A stretch of 64,000 nt of DNA from Metallyticus violacea (lineage: Eukaryota > Arthropoda > Insecta > Mantodea > Metallyticidae), in assembly GCA_030762175.1 (NCBI GenBank), contig CM060833.1, positions 7,567,001-7,631,000 of the forward strand, given 5' to 3'. Below, in pieces: positions 20,520-32,074 of the stretch. The translations under genes and the position numbers were made by a program. The notes beneath the pieces are model-generated. The model was not told the DNA's origin. It did no database searches and saw only the letters and a list, made by a program, of their open reading frames with translations. How positions within the stretch are numbered: the stretch's first letter is position 1; each line of letters opens with the position of its first letter.

Positions 20520-21850
20520 TGCCTTGAACTGCAGTCTTACATTAAGAAAACTCAACAGCAAAAATCACAATTCATGACATTACAAATGCGATACATGTGT
20601 TAGTCTCATGGAATGGGGAGGAATATCACACTCATATTCAATATCTCTATATGAGCAAGGTAGTCCCTAGCCTATGGTGAGTGCAATATGATTAGAAACA
20701 TATATATGCAAGCTGATATGCAGAAATACAATACTGCATAACATTTAGAGCAGCATATGTTTATATTAATATTAGATTTACAAAGTAGAGTCAAAAGTTT
20801 TTCTCCCATATAAGTAACATAAAACAAAAATGCATTTAACTGAAAGATTTAGCATATTGGTCAAAATTGTTAAAAGTATGTTCTAATAACTGAAAAATGG
20901 GAATTTATATAATTATAGAAAAAATATTTATTTACCTAAAATCCAAGCTTTAGTCATGAGATTAAAGACCCAGAATTATTAAAGGCTGCCAAGAGCTCCA
21001 GCAGAGCTAGCAACTTGGAAAAAAATGTTATTCTAAAAAATAGACATTGTCATGAACTTTGACATGCCATTACTGAACTGTTAAATGTGAAATTAGTGAA
21101 ATTATCCTGCTAGGGGACATTAGTTGGTCTATAGCTGAGGACAGGAGTGCATTCTCTTGAAACATGTCCTGTGTTTAAACACAAGAAGCATAATAGTGTT
21201 ACTGTTATGATTACCTCTTAATGAATGACACTTCAATGTCAAAAACTTCTATTTAATTCTTCAATCATGTGTGCAGTCTCAAGTTGATACATTGTTGCAT
21301 TACATCATAGCAACTGTTACATGATAAGAAAATGCTAACAGATTGAGTGAGTGATACACAGCTTTGACTAAATACCCCCAAATGAAAGGAATTTTTCCAA
21401 ACCATGCACTATTCTCTATTAGAGGAAAATTCAAAATTGTTGCATTCTATATATATTGGCCAATATAAGTTTACTTCAGGGTAATGATCTCCGTGACAAA
21501 GCATGAGCCAGCAGGTAAAATGCACTAAGTGCATATAAACGTTTTTGTTGCCAATACCAGACTGTTGTGAAAGCACTGAATACAGTCCATGTTTTCAGCT
21601 TGGACAATAATGAAGATAGAACTGATGCCATGGTTATGTTGCAAATTCTGATGCGTTTGGAGAACAAGAATGGAAAATGTCTGAACAAGTCATTGATGAC
21701 AAAACTTCTGCAATTTTGTTTTGGATATGCCAACAATAAGCAATGCAACGTTAAAACAGCTCAAGAGTTGCTGTGATTTTCAGCTTGCCCTCAAATTGAC
21801 AAGTGCATACTACCGTATGATGCCTTAAGAACTATACTGCTGTGATTTAA
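20520..21850. other. Intergenic DNA
   Basis: Opposed open frames at 21476-21748 (minus) and 21567-21776 (plus) have no recognised similarity. Sequence may belong to the dispersed repeat that starts at about 21855. Confidence 0.4.
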
Positions 21851-21854
21851 CTGA

Positions 21855-22400
21855 AAAATTTTGTGGATTGTCCTCTAATTGGCAAGTTCACACTAAATTT
21901 ATAGTTGGCAAAAATGAAAGAAAACTATTGAATGGCCTGGCTATTGTAAATATAAAATCTGGCCTCTTGAAACAGAGCTAATGTGTGGTGATGTAAGCGT
22001 CTACAACTTGTGTGTACAGTCTGGCAATCAGAAGAAGGCGAATGCAGCTGAAGTGCACAGAAAGCTTGAACTGTATATCTGCACACATACGAGTATACGT
22101 GGGATATTCATACTGTCACATGACTTCTCAGACTCAGATCTTGCACACTTGTTAGACTTCTAACCATGGGCAAGTATCTGGCACCATTGTTTATTTTTAT
22201 CAGCATAAACATAATGAGAGTAGAAAATGTTTACATAGCACATTCCTCTCGTTTGATTTTTTCTGATTGCCAGAAGTACATTTCCATCTTAATGACAAGT
22301 AAAATACATTAGGGAATATATTGATATCAACACTTTGCAGTTGATTCTGTTCCAGTTTCTACTTCAGAATGCAAATTATTATTTAGTTTAATGAACGATA
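21855..22400. repeat. Dispersed repeat, copy 1 of the 21.9/26.7 kb pair
   Basis: Collinear with 26725-27240: GATTGTCCTCTAATTGGCAA, AAGCGTCTACAACTTGT, AAGCTTGAACTGT, CTCAGACTCAGATCTTGCA, CATGGGCAAG.ATCTG and AACATAATGAG.GTAGAAAATG. An open frame (21981-22163) is included but no protein family is recognised. Confidence 0.75.
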
Positions 22401-22409
22401 TAAGGAAAG

Positions 22410-23790
22410 AAATACATCTTCTGCTAGAAAGAATTGCTGGACTTTCGTTTTCCCAAAAAATGTCTCGCAACTAGAATCAGCATTTAACTCCTTGCCTTAC
22501 CAGCAGCAAACTGGAAGGTCTGCTAAGAAGAAACACCACAAAAGTAGTGCAGTTCATCTGAGACCTCCTTTGATATAATGGTGAGTAAATTAATCAAATC
22601 CCTACACATTTTTTCAACTACAGTCTCAATTATATTCATTAAGGTGGCACAGTGATTGTGGATAATTTTATTTTGTGGATTCGTCTTAACTCAGTTTTGC
22701 CTCCCACATTTATACAGCTGCAGTTCCATACCAAGTTGATATACTTCAGTTATAAACAATCAACATCTAATCTTATTTTATACCATGCATACGTATTTAT
22801 ATTTTATTACCTTCTGTCATTTCAATAATTTCTTAAAACATTTATTTAGTTAGGTTAGGTTTTTTTGGATGTAAAATTTTTGAGTGCAATTCCTCAGGGA
22901 TGGATTTAGGCAGTGAGTCCTGTTGTGACACACCTTCTTACCATAAGGAATGTCACAAATGTTGACCATAGAGAGATGCAAGCCTCTCACCTTCATTCTC
23001 TTCACAGGCTTGCAAGAAGTCTCAGCTTAGCAGTATGCAGAAGAAGAAGATTGATAATTATTTAATTTCAGCCAATATACTCTTACAAGAGCATCTGACA
23101 TTGCCATAATTCTATACATCAGTTTATAATCATATGTATAATTCCTTATATTTGTAATTAGCAATGTTATCTACTCTTTCCATTACAGTTCAGTAACGCT
23201 ATACAAGCATTTCTCTACTGGAAAGAGTTTTAGAACAGATATAAATTTCAAGTCTGTGGTATTTATAATTGATGATGGTAATTTATTATATAATATAGCT
23301 CCTAGAAAGGACTCCTCTCCTAGCTTTCCAACATTAATACTGAACTTGGGACCCCCAGATGACTGCACAAGTTGCTCTTGATTCTTGTAATGTTTCTTTC
23401 TTTTTTGACTTTTAGATTAATAAATTATCAATATTTATTAATACTTTTCAAACAAAATTACATTTCTTTGTGATCTTTGGGTAAGTAAAGTTTATTGTGG
23501 ATCATGAAGTATTTGATTCAGCTAAGGGAAATGCATATTCTTGCTTTGAAATGAACACTGGAAAATGCTCACTATGTTTAGAGGGCTCTTAAACAAGAAA
23601 TTTGAGATAGGGAACTTAGGGTATAGGGTATAAAATGAATTATTGAAGTAATTGTAATTTGATGCTCCAAAATTTACAGCTAAATAGTATTAAAATTTGT
23701 ATTAGAACAGCTTCTAACCAATGAACAGCATTTTTCACAATTTTTTAACCTAAAAAATTTCAGGCTAAACACATGATTGCACGTCACTGT
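22410..23790. other. Intergenic DNA
   Basis: No supported gene. TTAGGTTAGG at about 22852 is only two units and is not a telomeric array. Confidence 0.4.
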
Positions 23791-23797
23791 ATTGGTG

Positions 23798-24045
23798 GTT
23801 TTTTTTTATTGGTTTATTTATGGACGCTCTTTAACATCTCAGGTCATCAGTGTCCCATTCAATTCAGAGCTTGAAACGGCCAACAAATTTTGTTCAGAGG
23901 CCTCTTCTTTCAGGCTTGAGGTTCTTTATCATGCCGTAAATGTACAACGGGGACCCACTGCTTTACTTCCCTTCCTAAGGAAGCCATACTTAGGATTTTT
24001 ACCTTCCGAAAAAAATTTGTCGATCCTGGTCAGGACCTACTCTTC
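23798..24045 (-). mobile_element. SINE family B copy 1, lacking its tRNA head
   Basis: T-run, then ATTTATGGACGCTCTTTAAC, ATCTCAGGTCATCAG, CAACAAATTTTGTTCAGAGG, TTTCAGGCTTGAGG and GAAGCCATACTTAGGATTTT. It ends at CCTGGTCAGGACC without the tRNA-like head. Flanked by ATTGGTG at 23791-23797 and 24046-24052 (possible 7-base duplication). Confidence 0.85.
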
Positions 24046-24179
24046 ATTGGTGTGCTGATAGGCATTAGTAGTTAGAATTGTTTTTCTACATATTTTCTAA
24101 TGCTGCAATATATGTCAATTGTTTCATGCAACAGTTGTTTGTTTTGAAGACAAGACAAAATAACTCACAAAATAAATTG

Positions 24180-24330
24180 ACAATTGAGGAAGTGGCGAAT
24201 GGTTGCAGTTTTTCTGAATTTGATGACATGCACCTGATTTATGGGGAAGCAAGAACTATTGGGATCTATAAAGAAAGATTCCCTAAATCATCCACATCAT
24301 TCTACATATATTTCAGTCTGTTAAATGTGT
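24180..24330 (+). mobile_element. Fragment of a transposon-encoded HTH N-terminus
   Basis: The plus-strand frame reads EVANGCSFSEFDDMHLIYGE, then IYKERFPKSS. It resembles the N-terminal helix-turn-helix (DUF4817-type) found in many arthropod transposases, where SxxExxDMxxxYG...A...Y.ERFPNR is typical. Nothing downstream continues the protein. Confidence 0.5.
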
Positions 24331-24769
24331 TTGAATGAATTGGAATGGATCAAAATAAACAAAGTTAGTTGCGTGCATACCCCTTTGAAACTTAAAACCT
24401 AAGTCTGAAATCTTTGACCTGGATTCCTTACCTTAAGTTTTTTTCTGACACCTCTATTTGGTATAAATATTTCTGTGTAGCTCATTAATACCCCATATGT
24501 TTTAGAGGTTTCAGTTTAACCAGATGTTGTGCATTCTTGCTTATTTCTTTGGCATGTGTTAATAAGTTGTGAAATTCAAAAGTGCAAATATTGGTAATAT
24601 TTCATATTGCAGCCACTCCTTTAGTTTATTTTTGCTATATTGTTTGTATCTTAGGGTGCTCCTGTTAAATTCTAGTTTTTTCCTCATCTGATGTAATGTT
24701 ATTGCTTCCATCATGTATTAAAGCAAATAAACATATTGTTAGAAAATTAAAAAGTTAGAAACAATGAAG

Positions 24770-25010
24770 TAGGTTAATTATACAATAAAGAAGTTGGTAT
24801 TAGGCAACACTATATTTTACTAACTGCATAATTTGTCAGAACATGTTTCAAGACCTTCGCACTCATCTTTGGCAGGAATCAAATAATGCTGACAGGTGAC
24901 CATGTGACCTCTGTTGGTTCCAATATAAAGTAAAACAAGAAGATTTTCATTTTAAAAAATAAGCATCATTTATGAATTTTGACATCTCAACAATGGAATG
25001 TGATGTTGGA
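24770..25010 (+). mobile_element. Penelope-like terminal fragment
   Basis: Contains ACATGTTTCAAGACC...CTCATCTTTGGC, the terminal motif in this family, and a plus-strand trace EDFHFKK*ASFMNFDI at about 24940-24987 that matches RENFHFKKQ and MNFDF of the 15.8 kb copy. Confidence 0.5.
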
Positions 25011-25369
25011 AACTATGCAAGTTCAAATGTTGCATTTTCTTTTTACACTTGAACCTCATATTTTTATGCACTTTTTCATTCTCTTTGTTTTTATGAACAA
25101 TATAATTGTCTAAAACTAATCTAAAGTGTAATTTTAAATAAATTATATACAAATCATCATGATCTTTCATTCAGTGCTAATGTCCTTCCACTGATTAATA
25201 AAGATAAGTATGTAATTCATTTCATTAAAATAAAATATTTCTATGAAGTTGTTTAATAAATGCAGGTCTTACTACATTATAAACTTATTCAGTATATTTA
25301 TAATCAAAGAATGGAAGTTCATTTTGATTAAAATAAACAGGCAAAAATGCACTTAAAATACTGAAAATA

Positions 25370-26240
25370 GGCATTTATTAAAAGTGAAAGCAGACGGTAA
25401 TATCACTCATTATTAATGAAAATAGCTATTTAAGATACTTAATAATTTCTTGGCCACATAATTCAATACTTAAACTTCTTTTCTGGCTACAAGTAACAAG
25501 CTGTTTTTTTAAGGTATCAACTATCATAGTCAGCCACTAGTTGAAGAGAACACTTTTTCATCATGGAAAAAGAACTTTCTACTTCCACTGAAGTGATTGG
25601 AGCATATTTAAAACAAGCTGTTTTGGAAGGACTCACACCAGTTACAATAAATCATTCACTTTTCTGGACACCATGGAAATGTTGATCAAAACAAAGTAGT
25701 TTTGAATAGTCCTGACAAATGAACAAAAGATGTGCAGTGGTTTCTGGTCGAGTTCATTTTCTGTTTATAAGTTTATAGGGAAATAGATTAGTATATTTCT
25801 TGCTTTCATGCTGAACACATTGTAGGGACAGATTATTGTACAACTTACTGCTCTCATCTCTCTCGCTTGCAACTGTTTGTTACATTTATGGAGCTGAAAG
25901 ATATTCCTACCACAAATGTCCTATAATTGTCTTGTGCAGATCAATACAAAATTATTATCCAGGACTACTCAAAACTACAGTACTTCCCTCACCATCTCTA
26001 TTTTCTGGTGTTCGTATGTTCAAGATAACCATGCCTTCCTTTCACTAATGAAGGTGTTGCTATTTAAAGAGCATAAGTGAATAGGTCAAGGAAAAAGTTT
26101 ATGATGCTTAAAACAAGTTCTCAATAGATATTTTTGTGAGGTGAACATGCCATTTAACTTTTATAACTTTTGGATATAGTGAAATTCTTTGTGATTTTTA
26201 AAATGCATTAACAATTGCAGAAAATATCAAATATCAATTC
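25370..26240. repeat. Dispersed repeat copy 2, without the SINE
   Basis: Collinear with 9860-10985. Across the insertion point it reads CCTTTCACTAATGAAGGTG and TTTAAAGAGCATAAGTGAA directly, so it preserves the pre-insertion state of the site that carries SINE A at 10493-10775. Confidence 0.7.
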
Positions 26241-26724
26241 TTCAATAGAGAGGGGAATTGCAGACCTAAAAATAGGCAACAGTAGCCAAAATAGGCAAAA
26301 TTAAATCTGGCCTTACCAATCCCAAATGTACGGAAACATGTTCATTTCCATCTGAGTGTTAAATATATATATTCACCAGATAGAATAGGCATTTTGCCTA
26401 ACTTCTGGGTTCTGCTTATAATGCTTTTTATCACAATATTTAAACGACGAGAAAGTTAGGTTTGCTACGAGTACTTGTATTATTTATTTTAATTTACTCT
26501 AGAGCGAGCCTTTCAGCCCATGTACTATGGTACACCACTACCTTTTTCAGCGACTGACCGAAGGGATATTATTTCGAAGCTCAGGATCATAGATAACCCT
26601 AATAGGACAAGGATGCCCAGGAGAAAAAAAGTTAAAAATAAGTGGGACAACTTACTAAACAAGCAAGCTATTGCTTTGAAAAACCAATTAGAAAGTTCAT
26701 TTTTCAGATTGTGTTGCAATCAAA

Positions 26725-27240
26725 GATTGTCCTCTAATTGGCAAGTTCGCACTAAATTTATAGTGTGGCAAAAGTGGAAGAAAGACTTGGAATGATCTGA
26801 GTGTTGTAAATACAAAAACTGGCCTGTTGAAACAGAGATAACATGTGATGCAAGCGTCTACAACTTGTATGTACATACAGTCTGGCAGTCGGAAGAAGCG
26901 AGTGCAGCTGAGGTGCAAGGGAAGCTTGAACTGTTTTACTGCACATGCGCGAGAGTATGGGATACCCATACTGTCACATGATCTCTCAGACTCAGATCTT
27001 GCATGCCCATTGAACTTCTAATCATGGGCAAGCATCTGACATAACTGTTTATCTTTATCGGCATGAACATAATGAGTGTAGAAAATGTCTATGTAGCACC
27101 TTCCTCTCGCTTGCCTTCTAGGATGTACTAATTTAGCATCACAAATTATGCAATCAGAAAATGTGAAGCTTGATAAAACATGTTCAGAATGCAATTGATA
27201 ATTTATCTTGCTACCGAAATAATTCTGAAGAAGCATTGTC
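26725..27240. repeat. Dispersed repeat, copy 2 of the 21.9/26.7 kb pair
   Basis: See 21855-22400. The upstream open frame 26520-26795 (91 codons, basic, rich in Lys and Arg) overlaps its left end and has no recognised family. Confidence 0.75.
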
Positions 27241-27359
27241 ATCAGCTACATCTTTGGAATGAACCTGCTCAGGACCGCGTGCCGTTGACATGCTTTCTTT
27301 TATCGAGATATGGCTGCCTTAATGGACAGACGTACCGCTGTATTAGCTTGAATTAACGC

Positions 27360-28000
27360 AGGGTTTTCGCCGCGTGAGACATGTCATACCAGAACGAATT
27401 GGGAGGCGTTAGGCTTAGGTATATAGGGAAGACCAACAGGCAGAAAAGCGACATCGCACAGGTAGTAAAAGACTTTCTACTAGAAAGAAAACTTTTCACC
27501 TGCTGCCCAATTGAACGCGGTTTGTCACTTTCGCCGCTCTTTACAGGCCGCAAGGTATCTCTGTAGTGTTTGGTTTACGCAGTTACTTAGATGCGTGTAA
27601 GGAGGCTCTGTGTGATGATCGTGCCGTCTTGCATATGCCATCAGCCGGAAAGAGTAGTCTTCGCTAAGTTGTGGTATCGTCATATAATAGGCCAGTGCGC
27701 ATGTATCGACCACATGGTCATCGATATGATAGACGCCATGTGCCTAACGATAGCGTTAACAAGTCAAGAATAGTTCAGCCGTTGTTTGATACGCAAGAGG
27801 ATATCTCACTGATACTTAAAATTACCTCCCAAATTACTTAATCTAACCCTATTGAGAACGTTTGGGCAGAAATAAAGAAAATTTTGAAATTACCATCTCG
27901 CACTTTCCAGGACGTCTGTCGAGCTATGGCTCAGAGTTGAAGACGTGTGTAATTCCCTAGCAGGAAGGCCAAATTATTTTCGCTGACTGGTAGACTCCAT
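27360..28000 (+). mobile_element. Tc1-like DDE transposase remnant
   Basis: At about 27850-27940 a plus-strand frame reads NPIENVWAEIKKILKLPS, then QDVCRAMAQS. NPIENxWxxxK is the block carrying the catalytic Glu in Tc1-type DDE transposases. Upstream sequence is clearly more GC-rich than its surroundings and may be the rest of the element, but frames are broken and I recognise no other motif with certainty. Confidence 0.55.
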
Positions 28001-28237
28001 GCCGATAACTATTAGCAAGCCTTTCGAGCACGAAGGATAACTGGGTGTTAAATTTTAAGTTTATTTTTATGTTATGCTTTTTTATTTTAATAGAGACCGA
28101 ACCGTCTCTCAAATGTAAACATTTATGTTTTAAGGCTACAGTGGAAAAGTCTTAAGGCAGCAATATACATTTTAAAGCTACAAGAATTGAAATATTCTCT
28201 ATACCGAGTTGCTGGTAATGCAAACAACGAAAAAAGT

Positions 28238-28315
28238 TTAGAAACTGTGCGAGATTTGAACCCACATTAGCTCGTACATATAATCTATTAAGTAATTTCT
28301 TAAACATCTCGGTCA
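28238..28315 (-). repeat. tRNA-like fragment, possible SINE head
   Basis: On the minus strand GTGACCGAGATGTTTAAG resembles a class II tRNA A-box region, and 48 bases later GGGTTCAAATCTCGC resembles a B-box and T-arm. The acceptor stem does not pair, so this is not an intact tRNA gene. Confidence 0.35.
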
Positions 28316-28779
28316 CTTTGAGGTTAGGACGTCAAAGCTGTTCTTTTTTATACGTTTTTATATTAGAAAACAGTTGCTGGCTGTATTCCGTTAAATCGAT
28401 GAAAAACCAACACATCTTTTACATTTCTGATGTTAATTAAAAATTGGTAAACTTCTATCGTTTTCGTGAAGAAACAAACGGAGCATTGAATGTTGATTTA
28501 TGTCAACACTACTCGCAATCATGTTATGTATATACTATAAAAACAACGCCTGTAGAAGCCTGCCTGCTTCTTAGGTTAAGTTCGGAAGCATGAAGTGATC
28601 TTCGTTTCCGACAAGCGATTACTCTTTATTTGAACAAGCGTACAATCCAATACGCGCAATTCAAAATTTCATATTTTCCAATTTTATATTTTTATTGGCA
28701 CTGCTTTGTTGAAAGTTACTACAGACCTACGAGAAGAGAATATGGAGAAAAAAAAGAAGAAGAATGAAACTCAATATTG

Positions 28780-29030
28780 ATGCTATTTGACTTGAATAAA
28801 GCGTTCGACGCCATCGACATTGAACTGTTAATAGTTTAGAATATTAAATTTATCAGAACATGTGCCTTATGGTTCAGCTCTAGTCTTCATAATCGCCAAC
28901 AATGCATTTTATCATGTGGCAGTTCTTCCTCCTGGCAATATGTAAAGGCGGGAGTCGCACAGGATATATTGTTGGGACCCATTCGTTTCTATAACGTTAC
29001 ATTCATTATCATTGGTGATATTGGCAGAGC
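28780..29030 (+). mobile_element. LINE reverse transcriptase fragment
   Basis: 28780-28839 reads MLFDLNKAFDAIDIELLIV then stop, the LxDLSKAFDTIDHxLL block of non-LTR reverse transcriptases. Further on, after a frame change, VKAGVAQDILLGPIRFYN at about 28940-28995 matches GVPQGSILGPILF. Motifs are in the right order, so this is a decayed reverse transcriptase. Confidence 0.75.
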
Positions 29031-29034
29031 TATG

Positions 29035-29660
29035 ATAAAACTCAATGTAAACGTGTTTTTCATTACTTCGTGGAAAAAAAACAAACAAACAAAAAAAACA
29101 CTGGACTTAAAGTGAGTCCAGGAATTTCGAGTCCTCAGTGACCATCATCCTGCTTCCACGATGGTATAGTGGTGCATATACCAAACCACACATAACTTCC
29201 TTTAAAACTAATTTTGAGGTTCATTTGTATAATATTAGAACTGAATACAACTATTTGTAAATTCACATAAGACCAAACTTTAAGAAAATAGCTTTACATA
29301 TTTTGGCCTGCAATCTGTACAATAAAGTACCTACATATATATAATCAGGGTCATAACGAATATGGCATGGGCCTGCCTTTACAAATAAAATTTCGGGCCC
29401 CCTAAAATAATATGTAAAAACCTATCAACAAACTAACAAATATAATTGTAGAAGTAGAAGTACAACTTTAATGCTATATATTTCCATGTTATGTAACAAA
29501 AGAGTTATTCGTTCACTATTGTAAAATTTAAAAGTAATTAATGTGAATAAATTTTAGTAAACAATTAAATATACGTGATTGAAATTTAGTATCACTAAGC
29601 ATATACTTCTATCTGTTGTTTGTTGTACTTACAAAACGTTACTATATTAGCATTGGACTA
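29035..29660. other. Intergenic DNA
   Basis: No gene. CTGGACT...AGTCCAG (29101-29121) can form a 7-base stem. Confidence 0.4.
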
Positions 29661-29784
29661 TATTGAAACTGGACCATGCGGCGTGCTTTCTTCGATGCGA
29701 AGATTTTGATGGTTTCACTGACACCATGAGAAAACTGAATTCACACAAACAGAAAATGATGAGCACTAATCATCTTAGACTTTT

Positions 29785-30376
29785 ACAGTTACAACAGTTG
29801 CTCAAAATACCCACTATCGGCGTCGATACACTGCTGAGTACGTTGAACTACTGATTGAGCAACGTTTGCGAAAGTGTCCTCAGCGATTGCAGCACATGCC
29901 GTTTCAATTTCTTCCCGAAGTGCTTCCAGTGTAGTTGGTCTGACCAGATCTGCTCTTGTGAACATCGCATACGGTACCATGCGTCTCAAATTTGTCTGGA
30001 ATGCATGTAATTGTTATTCGCGTTTGCGGTTCTGTTTTGTACATACGTCTCTGTTACCTTTGAACTTCAACTTTCTTGGTTTTCCAATACTGTTTCAAAA
30101 TTGCTTTCCGCTGTTCAAACGATAATCTTGGCTCCATTTTGTTGTAGCAACATTAGCATAACAATGTCAGTCACATCTGTTTACAGAACATCATAATATG
30201 ACCTTGGCTTCATTTGTTTATTATTGATTTACACGTGCATAGCAACCTATCATAAGTCACATCTGTTTACAGAACATCATACTACACCTTAATGTTGTTT
30301 TTCGATCCAACTTTGAAATATATTAAATAGATATCTACTGTTAAAGTGTGTATAAATTTTTTGGCACCCCTCTGTA
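29785..30376 (-). mobile_element. Internally deleted transposon with a DUF4817-type N-terminus
   Basis: From 30137 on the minus strand the frame reads MEPRLSFEQRKAILKQYWK, KVEVQR then a stop, and, in the same frame, KTEPQTRITITCI and DKFETHG. This is the HTH N-terminus typical of a group of arthropod mariner-like transposases. From about 29960 a different frame runs TTLEALREEIETACAAIAED to DSGYFEQLL, the usual C-terminal end (..HFEHLL). The whole DDE core between them is missing. The 5' flank out to GGCACCCC (30362-30370) contains a 27-base direct repeat. A left terminal repeat was not found. Confidence 0.65.
30169..30281. repeat. 27-base direct repeat
   Basis: An identical 27-base sequence starting AGTCACATCTG and ending GAACATCATA occurs at 30169-30195 and 30255-30281, 86 bases apart, in the 5' flank of the deleted transposon. 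Confidence 0.9.
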
Positions 30377-30379
30377 TAT

Positions 30380-31015
30380 TTGGCCAAAAACTTATTCCCA
30401 GTGTCCCTTAAGCACTGTGTGAAGGCCAGAGGTGATCATTTTGAAAAATAGTTAGCACTTTATATGCAAAAAACATGTAAATACCACCTTTATAGATCAT
30501 ATTGAAATATAATAAAAACTCTCTCTGTAGTATTTCATTAAACATTTTATAACAGTATTTATGATATACCCATCAATATACAACGTGATATATCATTGAT
30601 AATCACTTATTGTCTTACACTTTATATATGCTTTCTTTTCTTGTGATAATTTTCCAAGAATTATCTTATCAGCTCATTCCTGCAAAGCTGCCGACATATT
30701 TTGATGAATTTTAGCAGGAAATATCTCCATTTGCAGGTATTTAATCATAGATGTTTATTAACTCGCTTGATTTGTCTGCATTTTTATTATTGTTTTAACA
30801 GTTGCTATGGCGTAATGCAACAATGTATGAATTTGATACTGCATGTATGGTGTTTACACATTTTAGGCATTGTTGTGTAATGAAAAAAATGTTGAATTAG
30901 GGATGCAGCTAAAGATTAATCTTCATAGTCTTGATAAACAATGTCATTAAGTAAGTTACAAATTAATGTGGGGTACTACATGTTTGAATGAGGCACCTTA
31001 GGCTATTATCACTAG
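30380..31015. other. Intergenic DNA
   Basis: Nothing supported. Confidence 0.4.
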
Positions 31016-32070
31016 ATGGCAGAATTAGTCCAGTGGCAACTTGTGATTCAATATGAAACAATCCAAGTTTACAATAGGGAAACGGCAGTTACAAGATGGC
31101 GGCACCTGAGTGAACATATAGCCCTCAGAAGTGCTCCTTGGTGTTATTTTTGTAGGCAAAATGTATGGAATCAAAGAATATTCATTAAAAATTTTTTCCA
31201 TCTACAGCGAGAGGTGGCTGTCACCTCTAACTGTTTATATTGGGTACAGAAGTTCTCTGATGGGAGGACATGTATTGAAACGAACATCCTGTTGACAGGG
31301 ATTGACACAGAGGCGAATTTGCAACCAGTTGGAAGCTCAGTCCGAGCAGATAGTGGCACAACTATAAGATACTATAGCCGTTACTATTGGTTGTTCACAC
31401 AGCATGACCTATCTAATAATGCATGATTGGTTAGGTTTTCACAAAGTTGGTGCACGATAGATGCCATGCATGGTGACTTCACAACACAAATTTGGGTTTG
31501 GCATTACAGCATCTCAATCGCTATCACAATGGACATGAAATGCTAGCCCAAAATTTCACAGATGATGAGTCTTGGCTTATTACCAACCAAAGACAAAGTG
31601 TGCTTTAATGTAGTGGAAACATCCTGCGTCGCATGCTCAGTCATTGGGGATCAGGAGGGATACTGCTCACTGCATTCCAGTCTCAAGGACAAATGGTAAT
31701 GTTCTCAGGAAATTTAGCAAAAGTCATTGAACAGAAGTGACCAGGACTTATCACCAAAGGCGGGTTGATCTTGCATGATAACATGAGATCTCATATTGCC
31801 AAAAAACAAATAAAATGTTGCAAAATGTCAAGTGGTAAGTTTTCGGCCATCTTCCATATAGCCCTGGCCTTGCTCCAAGCGACTTCCATTTATTCAGCCT
31901 TCTTAAACATCTTTTGGGTGAACATTTCCCAATGATGAAGCTGTAGAAAGGGAAGTCACCTCCTATTCCAAAAGTAAAATTCTCAAAGAATTTTATGCTG
32001 CAGTATTTCAGGGGCTTGTGACACAATGGGACAAGTGCCTGAATGTACAGGGAAAATATGATTAGAAATA
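31016..32070 (+). mobile_element. Decayed mariner-family transposon
   Basis: The open frame 31016-31426 (136 codons) contains LYWVQKFSDGRT, the VxxWxxRFxxGR block of mariner transposases. Later blocks, in shifted frames: about 31550 FTDDESWLIT; 31765-31800 LILHDNMRSHIAKK (second catalytic Asp); and 31850-31920 PYSPGLAPSDFHLFSLLKH, the YSPDLAPSD signature with the first Asp changed to Gly and the APSD Asp kept. Stops (for example the TGA before PGLITKGG at about 31738) show it is inactive. Terminal repeats were not located. Confidence 0.8.
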
Positions 32071-32074
32071 AAGT

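Noticed and set aside
22849..22862. TTAGG-type telomeric repeat
   Set aside because: Only about two units; expected by chance and not an array.
26520..26795. 91-codon basic frame as a host DNA-binding protein
   Set aside because: No recognised domain, and its 3' half lies within the dispersed repeat shared with 21.9 kb.
31171..31359. Minus-strand 62-codon frame opposite the mariner
   Set aside because: Shadow of the plus-strand mariner frame.
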